This document shows positions 16,536-26,161 of a stretch of 64,000 nt of DNA, piece by piece. Source of the stretch: CAKRJP01 sp963634745 (lineage in GTDB: Bacteria; Bacillota; Clostridia; Lachnospirales; Lachnospiraceae); NCBI GenBank assembly GCA_963634745.1, contig CAVHCX010000004.1, positions 66,050-130,049 on the forward strand. Direction: 5' to 3'. Every line of letters starts with the position of its first letter. Position 1 is the stretch's first letter. The translations under genes were made by a program, and so were the position numbers. The notes beneath the pieces were generated by a model. It was not told the DNA's origin. It searched no databases and worked only from the letters and a program-made list of their open reading frames with translations.

Positions 16536-18284
16536 TCACTCAGAGGCCTTTGTATACACCCACGTCTTAGTACCACAGTCACACACTCTGTGATAACCTT
16601 GATCATGCATTCTTTTAACTTCGCCACCTGCTTGTTCTTGGTAGCGAGTCCTAATATCTCCTGTCTGAAAATTAATCCAAACATAATTTGGCTGATTTAT
16701 TGAAGCACATTTGAAACCTAAAATTTTGTATAGGTCACCTTTTGTCTTAGTTATATCATTATAAGAAGATACCGTGTCACCGCTTTTAAGTGCAGTAACA
16801 AAATACTTGAACAGTTTTGATGCCCCACCTTGAACAACACAGCCATGTTTATTGCAGAATCTAGAAAGCTCCCAAGTATACTTATCATTTTTGGGATGGA
16901 CAAATGTCATACACGCGACTAGCTCATCACGGTATATCAAACCGTACTGCTTCGTCGAATGATCGTTTCCCTGAATATGATTCTGGTTTAAAAACTCTTT
17001 TTTCTGGTCTTTTGATAACTCAATAATCTGTGTTTTCCTGGCTCCAATTTTAATCTCGTTTTTTACAAACAGAGTTCTTAGTCTGTTTTTGATATTCTCT
17101 TGTTCAACAAGATCATCCCACTCATGTTCGAATATGTGGAATAAGAAGATTCCTCTTTTTTCTGCCAACAAAGATTTTTCTTGATGAGCTGTTGAACGAC
17201 CGTTATGATCACAGTAATAAATATCACTGTGCCAATAGTCTCCATTAAACTCTATCCCAATCTTATATTCTGGAGAATAGATATCGATTTCTTTTCCATC
17301 TAATAGTTTACTGTCATTTAATAAGACGTCTTTAACACCCAAAGAACAAAGGAAAGTGACTATTTCGTCCTCATAATGTGACCTCACAGGTTTCCATCTT
17401 ACCAGATCTTCGAGACACCATTCATGTATTTTATCATAAACAACTGTTTGATCCTTTAGATTAAAATGGTCAGCGACATTAGCTATTGTTGGTTTTTCTT
17501 CGAAAGATCTTAAAAACTTTTCAAAATTACTCTTGTCAAGCCAAATATCAAGGTGCTGTATGTTTGCCTGCTGCTGATAAGGAGCTCCACTCTTTGCCAA
17601 ATTTGTTGCGCGAGTTTCCCGCTGGTAATTTTCAGTCTGGGTGTAATTTGTAGCGCCGTACCTGTCAAGCATCGTTTCCTTTAATTTATCCTTAAATTGA
17701 GAGAGGCTCATCACATTTGTTGTGCCATATTTCTTTAAAAGATTATTTTGTGTTTTCTCTTTTACCTCTTTTAATTGCAGGGTGGACGTCACTCCATATT
17801 TTTCTTGAACATTATGCTTAATTATCTCATATCTCTGAGCGGAATCTTTCTTTATCCCATAATGAGCACAGATCTTGCTTAAGATCCAGCCGCCTACGCC
17901 AAGCTCTTTGCTTAGTTCCAAATTAGAGACATTCTTCTTTAGATATTGCCCCTTCAGCCACTCCACAGAATACAGATCTTCCCTAACCATAAAGCTTTCA
18001 TTGTCTATATATTTTACGATAGAATTCGCTTGGCTTTTATTGGCAGCGCCATACTTCTGGAAATTAGCTTGTCTAATCTTTTCTTTGTTCTCTATTTTGT
18101 TCTGTGCTTTTGTATATATTTTGCACTTGTCTTCTTGCGTCCTTTTAATGTCGTACATTTTTAAACAAGCATACATTTTTGTTTTGCTGATATTAAAATG
18201 CTCGACGCACTCTTTTATTGTGTGTAATTGTCTAATATAGTATTCCTCTACCTCTTCTTTTGAAGGATATTCGTTTCTTTCCAT
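16536..18284 (-). CDS. Vsr-like homing endonuclease inside the capsid intron
   Basis: This protein has 582 residues from the ATG at 18284, which has AAAGGAGG in front. A helix-turn-helix start (YPSKEEVEEYYIRQLH) leads into about five YGA/YGV-type repeats (for example KYGVTSTLQL, RYGATNYTQT), one set apart by a second helix-turn-helix. The Vsr-like core follows (IGIEFNGDYWHSD, then LFHIFEHEWDD), then the GNAT-like C-terminal domain (HIQGNDHSTKQYGL, GGASKLFKYF). The gene should promote copying of its intron into intronless capsid genes. Its own promoter is at 18321-18348. Confidence 0.87.
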   Translation of the reverse strand: MERNEYPSKEEVEEYYIRQLHTIKECVEHFNISKTKMYACLKMYDIKRTQEDKCKIYTKAQNKIENKEKIRQANFQKYGAANKSQANSIVKYIDNESFMVREDLYSVEWLKGQYLKKNVSNLELSKELGVGGWILSKICAHYGIKKDSAQRYEIIKHNVQEKYGVTSTLQLKEVKEKTQNNLLKKYGTTNVMSLSQFKDKLKETMLDRYGATNYTQTENYQRETRATNLAKSGAPYQQQANIQHLDIWLDKSNFEKFLRSFEEKPTIANVADHFNLKDQTVVYDKIHEWCLEDLVRWKPVRSHYEDEIVTFLCSLGVKDVLLNDSKLLDGKEIDIYSPEYKIGIEFNGDYWHSDIYYCDHNGRSTAHQEKSLLAEKRGIFLFHIFEHEWDDLVEQENIKNRLRTLFVKNEIKIGARKTQIIELSKDQKKEFLNQNHIQGNDHSTKQYGLIYRDELVACMTFVHPKNDKYTWELSRFCNKHGCVVQGGASKLFKYFVTALKSGDTVSSYNDITKTKGDLYKILGFKCASINQPNYVWINFQTGDIRTRYQEQAGGEVKRMHDQGYHRVCDCGTKTWVYTKASE

Positions 18285-18320
18285 CTCTATCCTCCTTTCA
18301 TGGCCTATTAACCTATTAAT

Positions 18321-18348
18321 ATTATAGAGGGGAATAACCATTCGTCAA
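18321..18348 (-). promoter_or_regulatory. Sigma70 promoter for the intron endonuclease
   Basis: On the minus strand TTGACG (18348-18343) and TATAAT (18326-18321) are separated by 16 bases, inside the intron and 37 bases before the endonuclease ATG. Confidence 0.75.
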
Positions 18349-18823
18349 GGAATACATTCCCTAATTGATTTAATATAAAAATATTTTTAAAATAATGTTT
18401 TACGTGATTCACACAGGTTCGTTAATCCTATGCAGTTCTCTTAAGAACTTCTTGTGCTTTCACACAAGCATAGACTATATTATATCCTTCGCCATGACGC
18501 GTTAAGGTCTGTCTCTTTCGGGGCACTTGTCCCTACTCTCCTCACGGGAGATAGTCGTTGAGCCTTCTCTTTCGAGCTTGGCTGCTGATTTCCCATTTTT
18601 CAAGCTTTGATGTTTAGGATTTAACCATGCATCATCTGTATAATTTTTTCTGCTTTCGCGGCATTCGCGTTTAAACCATTTAAGGCTTTGCGCTGTAGCT
18701 TACACAGCTTTAGGGCTTTCCAGTCAATTAAGACAGTGTTGGGCAATAACCTTGCCACTATGTACACATTTCTGTATACACCGACTCGTCGATCAAGAGT
18801 GCCTCTTGATCAGTTAATCGTTG

Positions 18824-19128
18824 ACAACTTCAGGAACAATGGCAGTGACAACCTGAGCAATGATAGCATTGAAGTTCTCTCTGAAATCATTGGATTTTCT
18901 AACCATCGGATTCTTGAACATAGAACGGCCTTCAGCTTCAAACTGAGCTTCATAGCGAGTTCCTTCAACGGACTTCTTTAACATGGAATCAATGATAGTT
19001 GTGTTCTTTTCGGCATAATCTGCAGCCTTCTTACCTTCGTAAGACTGTCTGGCTAAATCAAGAACACCATCGACAATAGAATTAGACTGTTCGTCGTTTA
19101 ATCTGTTGTATTCAAAATATTTCTTCAT
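18824..19128 (-). CDS. Major capsid protein, exon 1
   Basis: These 101 codons plus two bases encode the N-terminal arm, starting MKKYFEYNRLNDEQSNSIVD and continuing through a helix (KNTTIIDSMLKKSVEGTRYE). The unspliced frame would end at VVND-stop, right inside the intron. The N-arm and following helix match what exon 2 lacks. A strong ribosome site (AAGGGGGACA) precedes the ATG. The exact splice point is inferred from the group I rule and the reading frame, so the last one or two codons could shift. Confidence 0.8.
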
Positions 19129-19147
19129 CTTAAATGTCCCCCTTTAA

Positions 19148-19669
19148 TTAAAGTGCAACGACTTCGCAAAGGTACATTAAGCCATTAGCCTTCATACCAG
19201 TTGTCAATTCTCTGGAAGTCAAAACCTTAACCTTATAAGTCCCAACGCCGTTTGCGCCATGCTTACCAGAAGCCAATGCGCCAACTTCATCGCCAACAGT
19301 CGGAGCAGCGTCAAAATTATCTGCGCCCAACCAGAACTTGTCATGTAAGGCTAATCTGCGAACACGGAAGATTTCTCCGGCCGGGACAGTCAAACCATAA
19401 AGTTTTGCACCAAGCTTATAAGTGTTTCCGTTGATGTCACCTTCGGAGATGCCAGCATAGTCAATGATGCCTAATGCCTTATCAGCGGCAGGATCTTCAA
19501 CTTTGTAGGTATCATATTCGACACCATCATCACTGTAGGTGGTATCTTCTGCCAAATCGCCCAAGACGACTAAGGCACCATCGATCTTGTCAGCTTCAGC
19601 GATACCGTTTGCTAAATAAGAATCGATCTGATCAGAGATCATCTTACCAGAATAAAATACATTTGTCAT
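19148..19669 (-). CDS. Putative head decoration protein
   Basis: This 173-residue acidic protein starts MTNVFYSGKMISDQIDSYLA. It is dominated by short beta-strand stretches (GALVVLGDLAEDT, KLYGLTVPAGEIFRVRRLAL, YKVKVLTSRELTT). Phage decoration proteins that stabilise the capsid surface are small beta-rich proteins encoded just upstream of the capsid gene, as here (20-base gap). No named domain is evident. A good ribosome site precedes the ATG, which suits an abundant protein. Confidence 0.6.
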   Translation of the reverse strand: MTNVFYSGKMISDQIDSYLANGIAEADKIDGALVVLGDLAEDTTYSDDGVEYDTYKVEDPAADKALGIIDYAGISEGDINGNTYKLGAKLYGLTVPAGEIFRVRRLALHDKFWLGADNFDAAPTVGDEVGALASGKHGANGVGTYKVKVLTSRELTTGMKANGLMYLCEVVAL

Positions 19670-19772
19670 ATTTTGATTTCTCCTTTTCCTAAAAGTATAT
19701 AAAAAATATTATACTCAAGCAGATTCGGCTTCCGCGTGAACTATAATAGTTTTTATCAATAAAATGCCGGTT

Positions 19773-21257
19773 TTATTTCCCGACGTACTCATTAAGAACA
19801 TCCCAAGAGCTTCTCTTGGCGTTCTTCTTTGTGTCATCGAATGCAGAATTGATTTCTGGTGTAGAAATCGGGATATTCAATGATTCACACTCGCGTTCTT
19901 TCTCACGAGAATTCCCCTGCTCTTTGTCTAGGGCTCTGCTTTCGAAAGCTTCCAAAGCAACCTTGACCTTTAGATCATTTAAACTACTGATTTTACCTGT
20001 GTCACAGGATTCAAACAATTTTTTAGAAGTTGCTTCACTCAAACCACCAGACTCAATAAGCTTTGCAGCCTCAGACAGGAACTCTTTGTGCTCATAAGCA
20101 TTTAATTTGTTTTTAATTGTCTCATAATCACTTTTCGTTTCTAGCTGAGCTTTCACAGACTCATACTCTTTACTCAATGCTTCATATTTTTCTTTTAACT
20201 CATTGAGCTGAGCCTCTAATTCGGCATATATGCACTCGGCTTCCTTATTGTCTGTGTCACCTTTTTCTTCGCAGTCTTCGCAACATGCCTTTTCTTCCTC
20301 TTCTTTTTCGTCAGCCTTTTCTTCTTTGACTGGCTCATCTTCAGGATTACAAGGACACTCTTCTTTTTCTTCGCAGACTCCTTTATCGTCTGCGACGACT
20401 TCGGCTTGCTCTTCGCATTCCTGACAAGTCTCTTTCTTATCCTCGGATTCCGGAAGACTTTCTTCTAAATGTTCTTCTTTGACTGTTTCTTTTTCTTCTT
20501 CAAAATCGACAGTCATTTCCTGATTTTCTTCCATTGTAGAAAGTTCCCCCTTTTTCTCAACGCCCTTGCCATCAAGCCTCTCGTATGCAAGTCTAAGGCC
20601 TTTTTCCTGTTTTTCAAAAACATCGCGCCCCATAACATCGATAACTGACAGGCCGGCGTTCTCAATACCCGGCTCCACCTTAACACCATTTCGGGAACCG
20701 AGAATGGTTATACCAACAAGATTGAATTCATTGATCTTCATAACACCATTATCAAGGATTTCATAATCTGTGATATCAACTTCAACCGAAACATTCTTAG
20801 CAGGACCCCCTTTGGCCTTAGCACGTTTCGCGTCTTTGATTAGCTTTTTTACCTGCTTAAAATTATATTCAACCCAAAGCACACAAGAAAGCTGAACCCA
20901 ATACAAACCATCCTTATCCTGCACAATTTGAACAGGATCACTGTCTCTGATTACCCCAAGAATTCTCTCACCACGTTTTCCTGTGGTGTCCCAATAATCC
21001 ATCCCGGTCTCATCGTCATGTGACCATTCGCCGTTATGACTTACGAAATCATTGTTCTCAAAATAACCAAGGATCGGCTTGTTGCGAAAACTGGCCAGAG
21101 ACCGTTCCATTGATTCTTTCGTAAACCATGAATTATTTCTGTTTGGATTGGCAGAGCTAATGGCCCTGATGTCCAATGTTAAAAATTCCTTTGATAACAA
21201 AGTTTTAAAATCAACCTGGTTTGCATCTATTTCAAAAAACATTTTTTTGTTCTCCAT
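19773..21257 (-). CDS. Prohead protease fused to an acidic scaffold domain
   Basis: This protein has 494 residues from the ATG at 21257 (AAGGGGGAG in front). Residues 1-210 resemble phage prohead proteases: DIRAISSANPNRNNSWFTKE, then VSVEVDITDYEILDNGVMKI and FNLVGITILGSRNG near the end of the domain. Residues ~235-345 are extremely Glu/Asp/Lys rich with several cysteine pairs (CQECEEQ, CCEDCEE). Residues 345-440 form a coiled coil (LEAQLNELKEKYEALSKEY). This is the protease-scaffold fusion layout, in which the scaffold part guides capsid assembly and is then digested. The cysteine pairs inside the acidic stretch are unusual. Confidence 0.72.
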   Translation of the reverse strand: MENKKMFFEIDANQVDFKTLLSKEFLTLDIRAISSANPNRNNSWFTKESMERSLASFRNKPILGYFENNDFVSHNGEWSHDDETGMDYWDTTGKRGERILGVIRDSDPVQIVQDKDGLYWVQLSCVLWVEYNFKQVKKLIKDAKRAKAKGGPAKNVSVEVDITDYEILDNGVMKINEFNLVGITILGSRNGVKVEPGIENAGLSVIDVMGRDVFEKQEKGLRLAYERLDGKGVEKKGELSTMEENQEMTVDFEEEKETVKEEHLEESLPESEDKKETCQECEEQAEVVADDKGVCEEKEECPCNPEDEPVKEEKADEKEEEEKACCEDCEEKGDTDNKEAECIYAELEAQLNELKEKYEALSKEYESVKAQLETKSDYETIKNKLNAYEHKEFLSEAAKLIESGGLSEATSKKLFESCDTGKISSLNDLKVKVALEAFESRALDKEQGNSREKERECESLNIPISTPEINSAFDDTKKNAKRSSWDVLNEYVGK

Positions 21258-21396
21258 AGAGCACTCCCCCTTAATCAAATTTCATCATCAAAAACCTCTT
21301 TTCATGATTGACGACATCAGTTTAATTCTGCTATCTAAATCACAAATGACATTTTTGGCGACAAAAACAGGAAAATTAAGAATATATGTTATTGCA

Positions 21397-21882
21397 TTAT
21401 TCTGAATCATCCTCGTTTTTCTCTTTTTTTTGCGCGATTTTACTGTTCCTTTCTCCCCTATCAATCGAAGCTTCTGTTGGCAATTTATCAAATTGTTTCA
21501 TTATCTCTGATATAAAAGAATTGCCGCCCAACGCCGTATAAGCCTCATAAAGCTTGATCATATCTTGATAATCATCGTCGTTACGGAACCCTTTGGCACA
21601 ACACTCATAATAGAATTTTAAAATATCGTTTCTTAAAGTGCACTTGGTCCCGTCACCAACTTTATCGAGTTTTTCGCCCATTTTATCTATCTTTTGATTT
21701 AACGGCTTAATCTCCTCTTTAATAGCGTGCCGCAACATCTCCAATTCTTCTTTTTCTTTTCTGCCTTTGTTTGCCGCATTATCACTCTTTTTTTTCTCAT
21801 AAAGATCCCGCCAAACCAAGCCGAAGAGAGTGGGGATGGACAGAACAGTCAATACTGTAGTGACAATAGTATACCACTCCAT
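21397..21882 (-). CDS. Single-pass membrane protein, possible holin-like or phage membrane protein
   Basis: This protein has 161 residues. An N-terminal membrane segment (about residues 3-23, YTIVTTVLTVLSIPTLFGLV) is followed by a basic region and a coiled coil (MLRHAIKEEIKPLNQKIDKM). A conserved-looking part follows, RNDILKFYYECCAKGFRNDD, where many Firmicutes phage proteins of this type carry a similar FYxxCxxxGF pattern. The C-terminus is charged. It may be a second holin or an envelope-interacting protein. It lies 4 bases after the next gene upstream, so the two are co-translated. Confidence 0.58.
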   Translation of the reverse strand: MEWYTIVTTVLTVLSIPTLFGLVWRDLYEKKKSDNAANKGRKEKEELEMLRHAIKEEIKPLNQKIDKMGEKLDKVGDGTKCTLRNDILKFYYECCAKGFRNDDDYQDMIKLYEAYTALGGNSFISEIMKQFDKLPTEASIDRGERNSKIAQKKEKNEDDSE

Positions 21883-21886
21883 ATTG

Positions 21887-22384
21887 TTAAATTTTAATAA
21901 AATGAGTATAATCCTTGATATGGATATTAAAATCGCTAGGACTCAGAGTCTTTGCGGCATTAAGCCATTCCTCGGATTGCTTAATGAATCCAGAGATGCT
22001 GTTCTGTAAGAAATCCTCGCCAAAAATACGAACCTCATCGTCCCCATCCATGTCAGCAGACTCAATCAAATCACGACACGCATTTCTAATGCCCATCAGC
22101 GTATCATTTAATCTTTCAAAAACTTTGTCTAATTCCGTATAATCTTCTTCATAGCCTTTGATGTCTTTTCTGACTGGTCTAGCCGAAAGGATGATCATCT
22201 CGTTTGTGATCAAATCTGCCCATTCAGGCATGGCGTGAGCAACACTGTGATGAACAATATCCGCGATGTTGCTATAATAATGATAATCTAAACTATATGC
22301 CAAATTATCAATGACAGCATTCGCATCAAAACACATGGCTACGAGAGCATTCATTTTATTATACGTTGTAACATTCATTCTCAT
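21887..22384 (-). CDS. Helical protein, possibly ferritin-like fold
   Basis: The ATG at 22384 was chosen because GGAGGG lies 9 bases upstream; the longer frame has no such site. The 165 residues are almost wholly helical, with a His-rich stretch YHYYSNIADIVHHSVAHAMP followed by long amphipathic helices (TELDKVFERLNDTLMGIRNA). The composition recalls ferritin-like four-helix proteins, but I do not see a complete metal-ligand set. It sits between the portal-adjacent endonuclease and the membrane protein. Function unknown. Confidence 0.5.
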   Translation of the reverse strand: MRMNVTTYNKMNALVAMCFDANAVIDNLAYSLDYHYYSNIADIVHHSVAHAMPEWADLITNEMIILSARPVRKDIKGYEEDYTELDKVFERLNDTLMGIRNACRDLIESADMDGDDEVRIFGEDFLQNSISGFIKQSEEWLNAAKTLSPSDFNIHIKDYTHFIKI

Positions 22385-22591
22385 ATAAATTAGCCCTCCG
22401 CAATCCTTGTCTCTATTATCTATCATCAAATAGTATGTCACCTCAAAATCTATCAATACCACCTTCGCTATTGTCATTTGTTTTATGCGACGTGTGAACT
22501 AAAGATATGCAATGATCAATACAATGTTGATTTTTAATAGCACCCTTATTTTACCTTTTACTTCAAAACTTCAACTAAAAACGGAGAAGAA

Positions 22592-24247
22592 TTACTTCTT
22601 CTCCCATAGGTACTTCTTAGAACCCGCTCCGTATATTCTGTCTATTGAATTATTCTTTAATTCTGTATGCCTTGACGGTTGCCTATTAACAACTGTACGA
22701 TCTTTCATGATCCATTTAAGATCGGGCCCTGTATATCCAATGAAATTCATGCCAATGGCCTCATAACCTTTCCCGTCAAATTTGTTAAAGTCACAATAAC
22801 TAAACACCCTGTCTGGTTTATACTCCTCAAGGAAACATTTAAACAGTTTTGATACACCGCCGACAACGACATTATTTGACCCCGGGCATCCTCGGATGAT
22901 CTCCCAGTCATTGCTGCCGTGTAAGTTCCTATTATACTTCGTTTTAGAAAAACTCATAAGTTGTACAAGTTTTTCTTTATAAAACAAACCATAGGTAACT
23001 TGAGCATTTCTATGCCCTTGCAAATGATTACTGTCGTTGAAGTCTCTAGCCTCTTCATTTGAGATCTTCTTTATTATACACTTACGCGCATATATTTTAT
23101 TATCAACCTTACCGAAAGCAATCTTCAATAAAGATTTCAACAGCAATCTCTTTTGAGGATCATTCCATTCATATTCAAAGATATGTATAAGCCTAACCCC
23201 TTTCTCGGATGCCAATTTTGACTTTTCAAGGTGATAGCTCTTTTGCCCTAGAACGCTGTAAGAATGCCAATATGTCCCATTAAACTCAATACCTATCTTA
23301 CGAACCTCGTCATACAAGTCTATTTCTAACCCATTGAGAATTTTTCTATCCTTCACAACAGCCACCCCAATACCAGTCAAAAACTTTTGAATTTCTTTTT
23401 CATAAGATGATGTTGAAAAAGACATTTCCAATTTGTCATATAATTCCCATTTTCGGACCCGCTCTCCAATCGTTGACACCGAGCAACCAAGAGCCTCTGC
23501 AAGCTCAAAAGCTGTAAGCTTCTTATCAAACTTGCCCAAATAAGCAACAAGATTTTCTTTGGCACTTAATACCATTTTACACTCATCAGACCAATCTTTT
23601 TCCAAACGATTCAAGCTCGCAACGGACAACCTTTTCCTTGCCTCTGGCGTCTTAGAGTAGGAATCCACCCCATATTTTTCACAGCAAGTTTTTTTGACCT
23701 TGTCTTTAAAGGCCTCAGTCTTACTGTATGACTCAACACCATATCTGGCTAAACACGTCTCTTTTGCCTTGCTTTTAACAGCGTCATTCTCCATCGGATT
23801 CGTCGTGCCATATTTCAACAAACACGCATTGTCTTTTTTCTTTTTAACTTCCGAAAGAGACAATGTCGATCCAACGCCATATCTATCTAAGCACGTTTCT
23901 TTATATTTTTCTATCGTTTGGCCTGCCTGTGTATGAAATTCTTTTCCATATTTTGACAAACAAGTGTTTTTATACCTACTACGGTATTCCTCTGTCCCCG
24001 AGTACGAGACAGCCCCGTATTTCTTAAGCATTGTCTGCTTGGCAATTTCACTTGCCAGCTTCCTGTCCTTATGAAGCCCATAAAACCTAAGTATTCGGTC
24101 AACCGTTGACCTAGACACATTAAGACATTCTTGAATCTCTTTTACAGACTTGTTTTCGCAAAGATACCATTTCTCCAGCTCAGACTTCTGATACACTTTT
24201 TCTTCGATTTTGAAATGATCATCATACAAGTATAAGCTTTTAATCAT
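22592..24247 (-). CDS. Vsr-like homing endonuclease with six KYG repeats (free-standing)
   Basis: This 551-residue protein begins at the ATG at 24247 (AAGGAGG in front). An N-terminal helix-turn-helix (KSVKEIQECLNVSRSTVDRI) is followed by six repeats of ~27 residues, each beginning with KYG or RYG (KYGAVSYSG, KYGKEFHTQ, RYGVGSTLS, KYGTTNPME, RYGVESYSK, KYGVDSYSK). A second helix-turn-helix, the Vsr-like core (IGIEFNGTYWHSYS, LIHIFEYEWND) and the GNAT-like C-terminal domain complete it. It is inserted between the portal gene and the gene at 21887 and has its own promoter at 24270-24298. Confidence 0.86.
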   Translation of the reverse strand: MIKSLYLYDDHFKIEEKVYQKSELEKWYLCENKSVKEIQECLNVSRSTVDRILRFYGLHKDRKLASEIAKQTMLKKYGAVSYSGTEEYRSRYKNTCLSKYGKEFHTQAGQTIEKYKETCLDRYGVGSTLSLSEVKKKKDNACLLKYGTTNPMENDAVKSKAKETCLARYGVESYSKTEAFKDKVKKTCCEKYGVDSYSKTPEARKRLSVASLNRLEKDWSDECKMVLSAKENLVAYLGKFDKKLTAFELAEALGCSVSTIGERVRKWELYDKLEMSFSTSSYEKEIQKFLTGIGVAVVKDRKILNGLEIDLYDEVRKIGIEFNGTYWHSYSVLGQKSYHLEKSKLASEKGVRLIHIFEYEWNDPQKRLLLKSLLKIAFGKVDNKIYARKCIIKKISNEEARDFNDSNHLQGHRNAQVTYGLFYKEKLVQLMSFSKTKYNRNLHGSNDWEIIRGCPGSNNVVVGGVSKLFKCFLEEYKPDRVFSYCDFNKFDGKGYEAIGMNFIGYTGPDLKWIMKDRTVVNRQPSRHTELKNNSIDRIYGAGSKKYLWEKK

Positions 24248-24269
24248 CAAGAATGCCTCCTTGACCAAT

Positions 24270-24298
24270 ATTATAACGTTTTTTTGACAAAATATCAA
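24270..24298 (-). promoter_or_regulatory. Sigma70 promoter for the 22592-24247 endonuclease
   Basis: On the minus strand TTGATA (24298-24293) and TATAAT (24275-24270) are 17 bases apart, starting 7 bases after the portal stop codon. Confidence 0.75.
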
Positions 24299-24304
24299 CA
24301 GTCA

Positions 24305-26161
24305 TCACGCATGATCTCTGTTGTCCGCCGTGTCGGTTCCGTTCTGTCTAGAAGAGGCGGTGTTTTCGTTTTCGATCTCGTCGTCTGACAAAGCCGGTCT
24401 TCCTACCCCAACAGATTCTTCTTCGCCTTCTATAGATTGCTCAGAATTCAACTCACTTGCCCTAAGCTGCGTATATGTCATGAACTTCTCATAGAACCCC
24501 AACGATTCAATATAAGAGGTCAAAGCCTTTGTGTCTCTCATCGAAATTCCTTCGGCAGACATAAGCTTAGGTAATAGGGCAATATTCCCGTTTGCAACTA
24601 TTTCTTTTAAATATTTCTTTTCGCTTTCATTACTAAAGATGTCCCCCCAGATACGGATCTTCCATTTGTACTTCAAACCAAGTTTATGCTGAATTATATA
24701 ATTCATAACATTCTCAAACTGAAGAGTCACATATCTCTGCTGAGAAGCGGCCAATTGCTTTGCGACCGTAACCTGTGAGACGTTAGGCTTGTCGGTGCAA
24801 ATCGTAAGGCCACCCTCACCCGCACTCTCAATGAAATTCTGCGTCGCTTCAGACAAGACTTCTGAGGAATTCACATCTGTCGATAACTGTTGTAATTTAA
24901 TGTTCTTCGCCGGCCACAGCCATGCTTCAACGTTTGTCGAGGTGGCCTGATTAAATTGGGTCATATACCCCTGTAAAACCTCTGGAGTATAGACAGATTC
25001 ATTTTTACCAGCTCTTGGATTCGGAATTGTCTCTATTTCGCCCGTTAGTACCGCGGTAAGAGGAGTGCTGGCAATAAGCCCCGCAAGCTGACCATAATCA
25101 GTCAGCTCCTGCAATTTAAGCATTAACCCCATAGTATCCGGTGCAACCCACGGCTGAGAATTATCGCTTCCAAAAGTGAAACACAGATCATAAGGCATTC
25201 TTAGCCAAAACATGTAATTTTCGGATTTCCCCCTTTTACTTTTTGTAAGTTCTATAGAAGAGGGATATTTAATGCCGTCATATTCAAATTCATACTGTCT
25301 AGCTTTGTCAACATCAAAAGACAAGTCCCCTGTCGCTGAGTTTCTAACGACAACTCCTGTGGAAGTAATGTCCTCCCACGCCTTTACCATAAAATCTCCA
25401 AAATCAGCTGGGCTATTTGCAATATTCAAGAAATACAACATATTAAAAGATATGGTGTATCCAAGCTGCCCTTTCCCTGTGATCTTGATCCAATCAGTAG
25501 GCATTTTCTGTAAAGTACAGAAACCTGGCTTTCTGTTTTTCCCTTGGCCATTGAACCTGTTCCTAAGCAAATAACTTGATTTCCCCTCGCGTTTCACCTC
25601 GAGAGCGATCGTCTTAAAAGTATTTGCAACATTAAACAACTCCAGCCAATCATGAACCAAAGCATCTTCTTTATCAAAGTCGTCCTTCTTGTATTCCGAC
25701 TCATCAGACAGTAAATCGGGAATAACAAAATAATTATATAACGGGACATCGCACGCTCTACGCAAAATATTATAATAAATCTGCTGAGAGCTACTATTTG
25801 CCCACGCTAGGCTCCTAAGCTGTGTCTCATAATTGCCCGGACTTTGCAAAAATTCAGAAATATTGACCTTGCTATATGTCTTTGCTCTAGTATAAAGATT
25901 CTTAATACGTTCATTCTGCAAAAATGGATTCAGTTTATTCCATTTTGTTGCCACGGTGGTTAATCCAGACCCTCTGTCTAACCCGACCATACTATTAAGA
26001 GTCTTGCTCCATTTTCGAGTAATCTCATCTACACTGATTCGTTCGTTTGATCTATCGCTCATATCGAGGCGGTCTTGCCCCTTCTCGTCTACAGCAATAT
26101 CCTCAGCCGCCGGATTTTTCGGACGGCCGAGCCTTTTTTCTACTTTTTCATTATCAGACAT
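24305..26161 (-). CDS. Portal protein
   Basis: This 618-residue protein should form the dodecameric ring through which DNA is pumped. It follows the terminase and precedes the protease, the standard order. The body contains helical segments typical of portals (SQQIYYNILRRACDVPLYNY) and a stem/clip-like region ending in GGLTICTDKPNVSQVTVAKQ, then QRYVTLQFENVMNYIIQHKL. Short AT-hook-like GRP patches occur at both ends (KRLGRPKNP near residue 10, GVGRPALSD near residue 590). The start overlaps the stop of the upstream small gene (ATGA-type), so they are translationally coupled. Confidence 0.75.
   Translation of the reverse strand: MSDNEKVEKRLGRPKNPAAEDIAVDEKGQDRLDMSDRSNERISVDEITRKWSKTLNSMVGLDRGSGLTTVATKWNKLNPFLQNERIKNLYTRAKTYSKVNISEFLQSPGNYETQLRSLAWANSSSQQIYYNILRRACDVPLYNYFVIPDLLSDESEYKKDDFDKEDALVHDWLELFNVANTFKTIALEVKREGKSSYLLRNRFNGQGKNRKPGFCTLQKMPTDWIKITGKGQLGYTISFNMLYFLNIANSPADFGDFMVKAWEDITSTGVVVRNSATGDLSFDVDKARQYEFEYDGIKYPSSIELTKSKRGKSENYMFWLRMPYDLCFTFGSDNSQPWVAPDTMGLMLKLQELTDYGQLAGLIASTPLTAVLTGEIETIPNPRAGKNESVYTPEVLQGYMTQFNQATSTNVEAWLWPAKNIKLQQLSTDVNSSEVLSEATQNFIESAGEGGLTICTDKPNVSQVTVAKQLAASQQRYVTLQFENVMNYIIQHKLGLKYKWKIRIWGDIFSNESEKKYLKEIVANGNIALLPKLMSAEGISMRDTKALTSYIESLGFYEKFMTYTQLRASELNSEQSIEGEEESVGVGRPALSDDEIENENTASSRQNGTDTADNRDHA

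Larger units (their letters stand above)
16487..18823 (-). ncRNA. Group I intron in the capsid gene, with a homing endonuclease inside
   Basis: The 2.3-kb insert shows the conserved strands CTCAACGACTAT (18562-18551) and ATATAGTCTA (18480-18471) of P7 near its 5' end. It ends with G (AATG) before exon 2. The proposed 5' site is after GTTGT at 18824, which leaves 305 plus 784 coding bases, a multiple of three. The same site one codon earlier also fits. The endonuclease gene lies after the catalytic core, in a peripheral loop near the 3' end. Confidence 0.85.
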
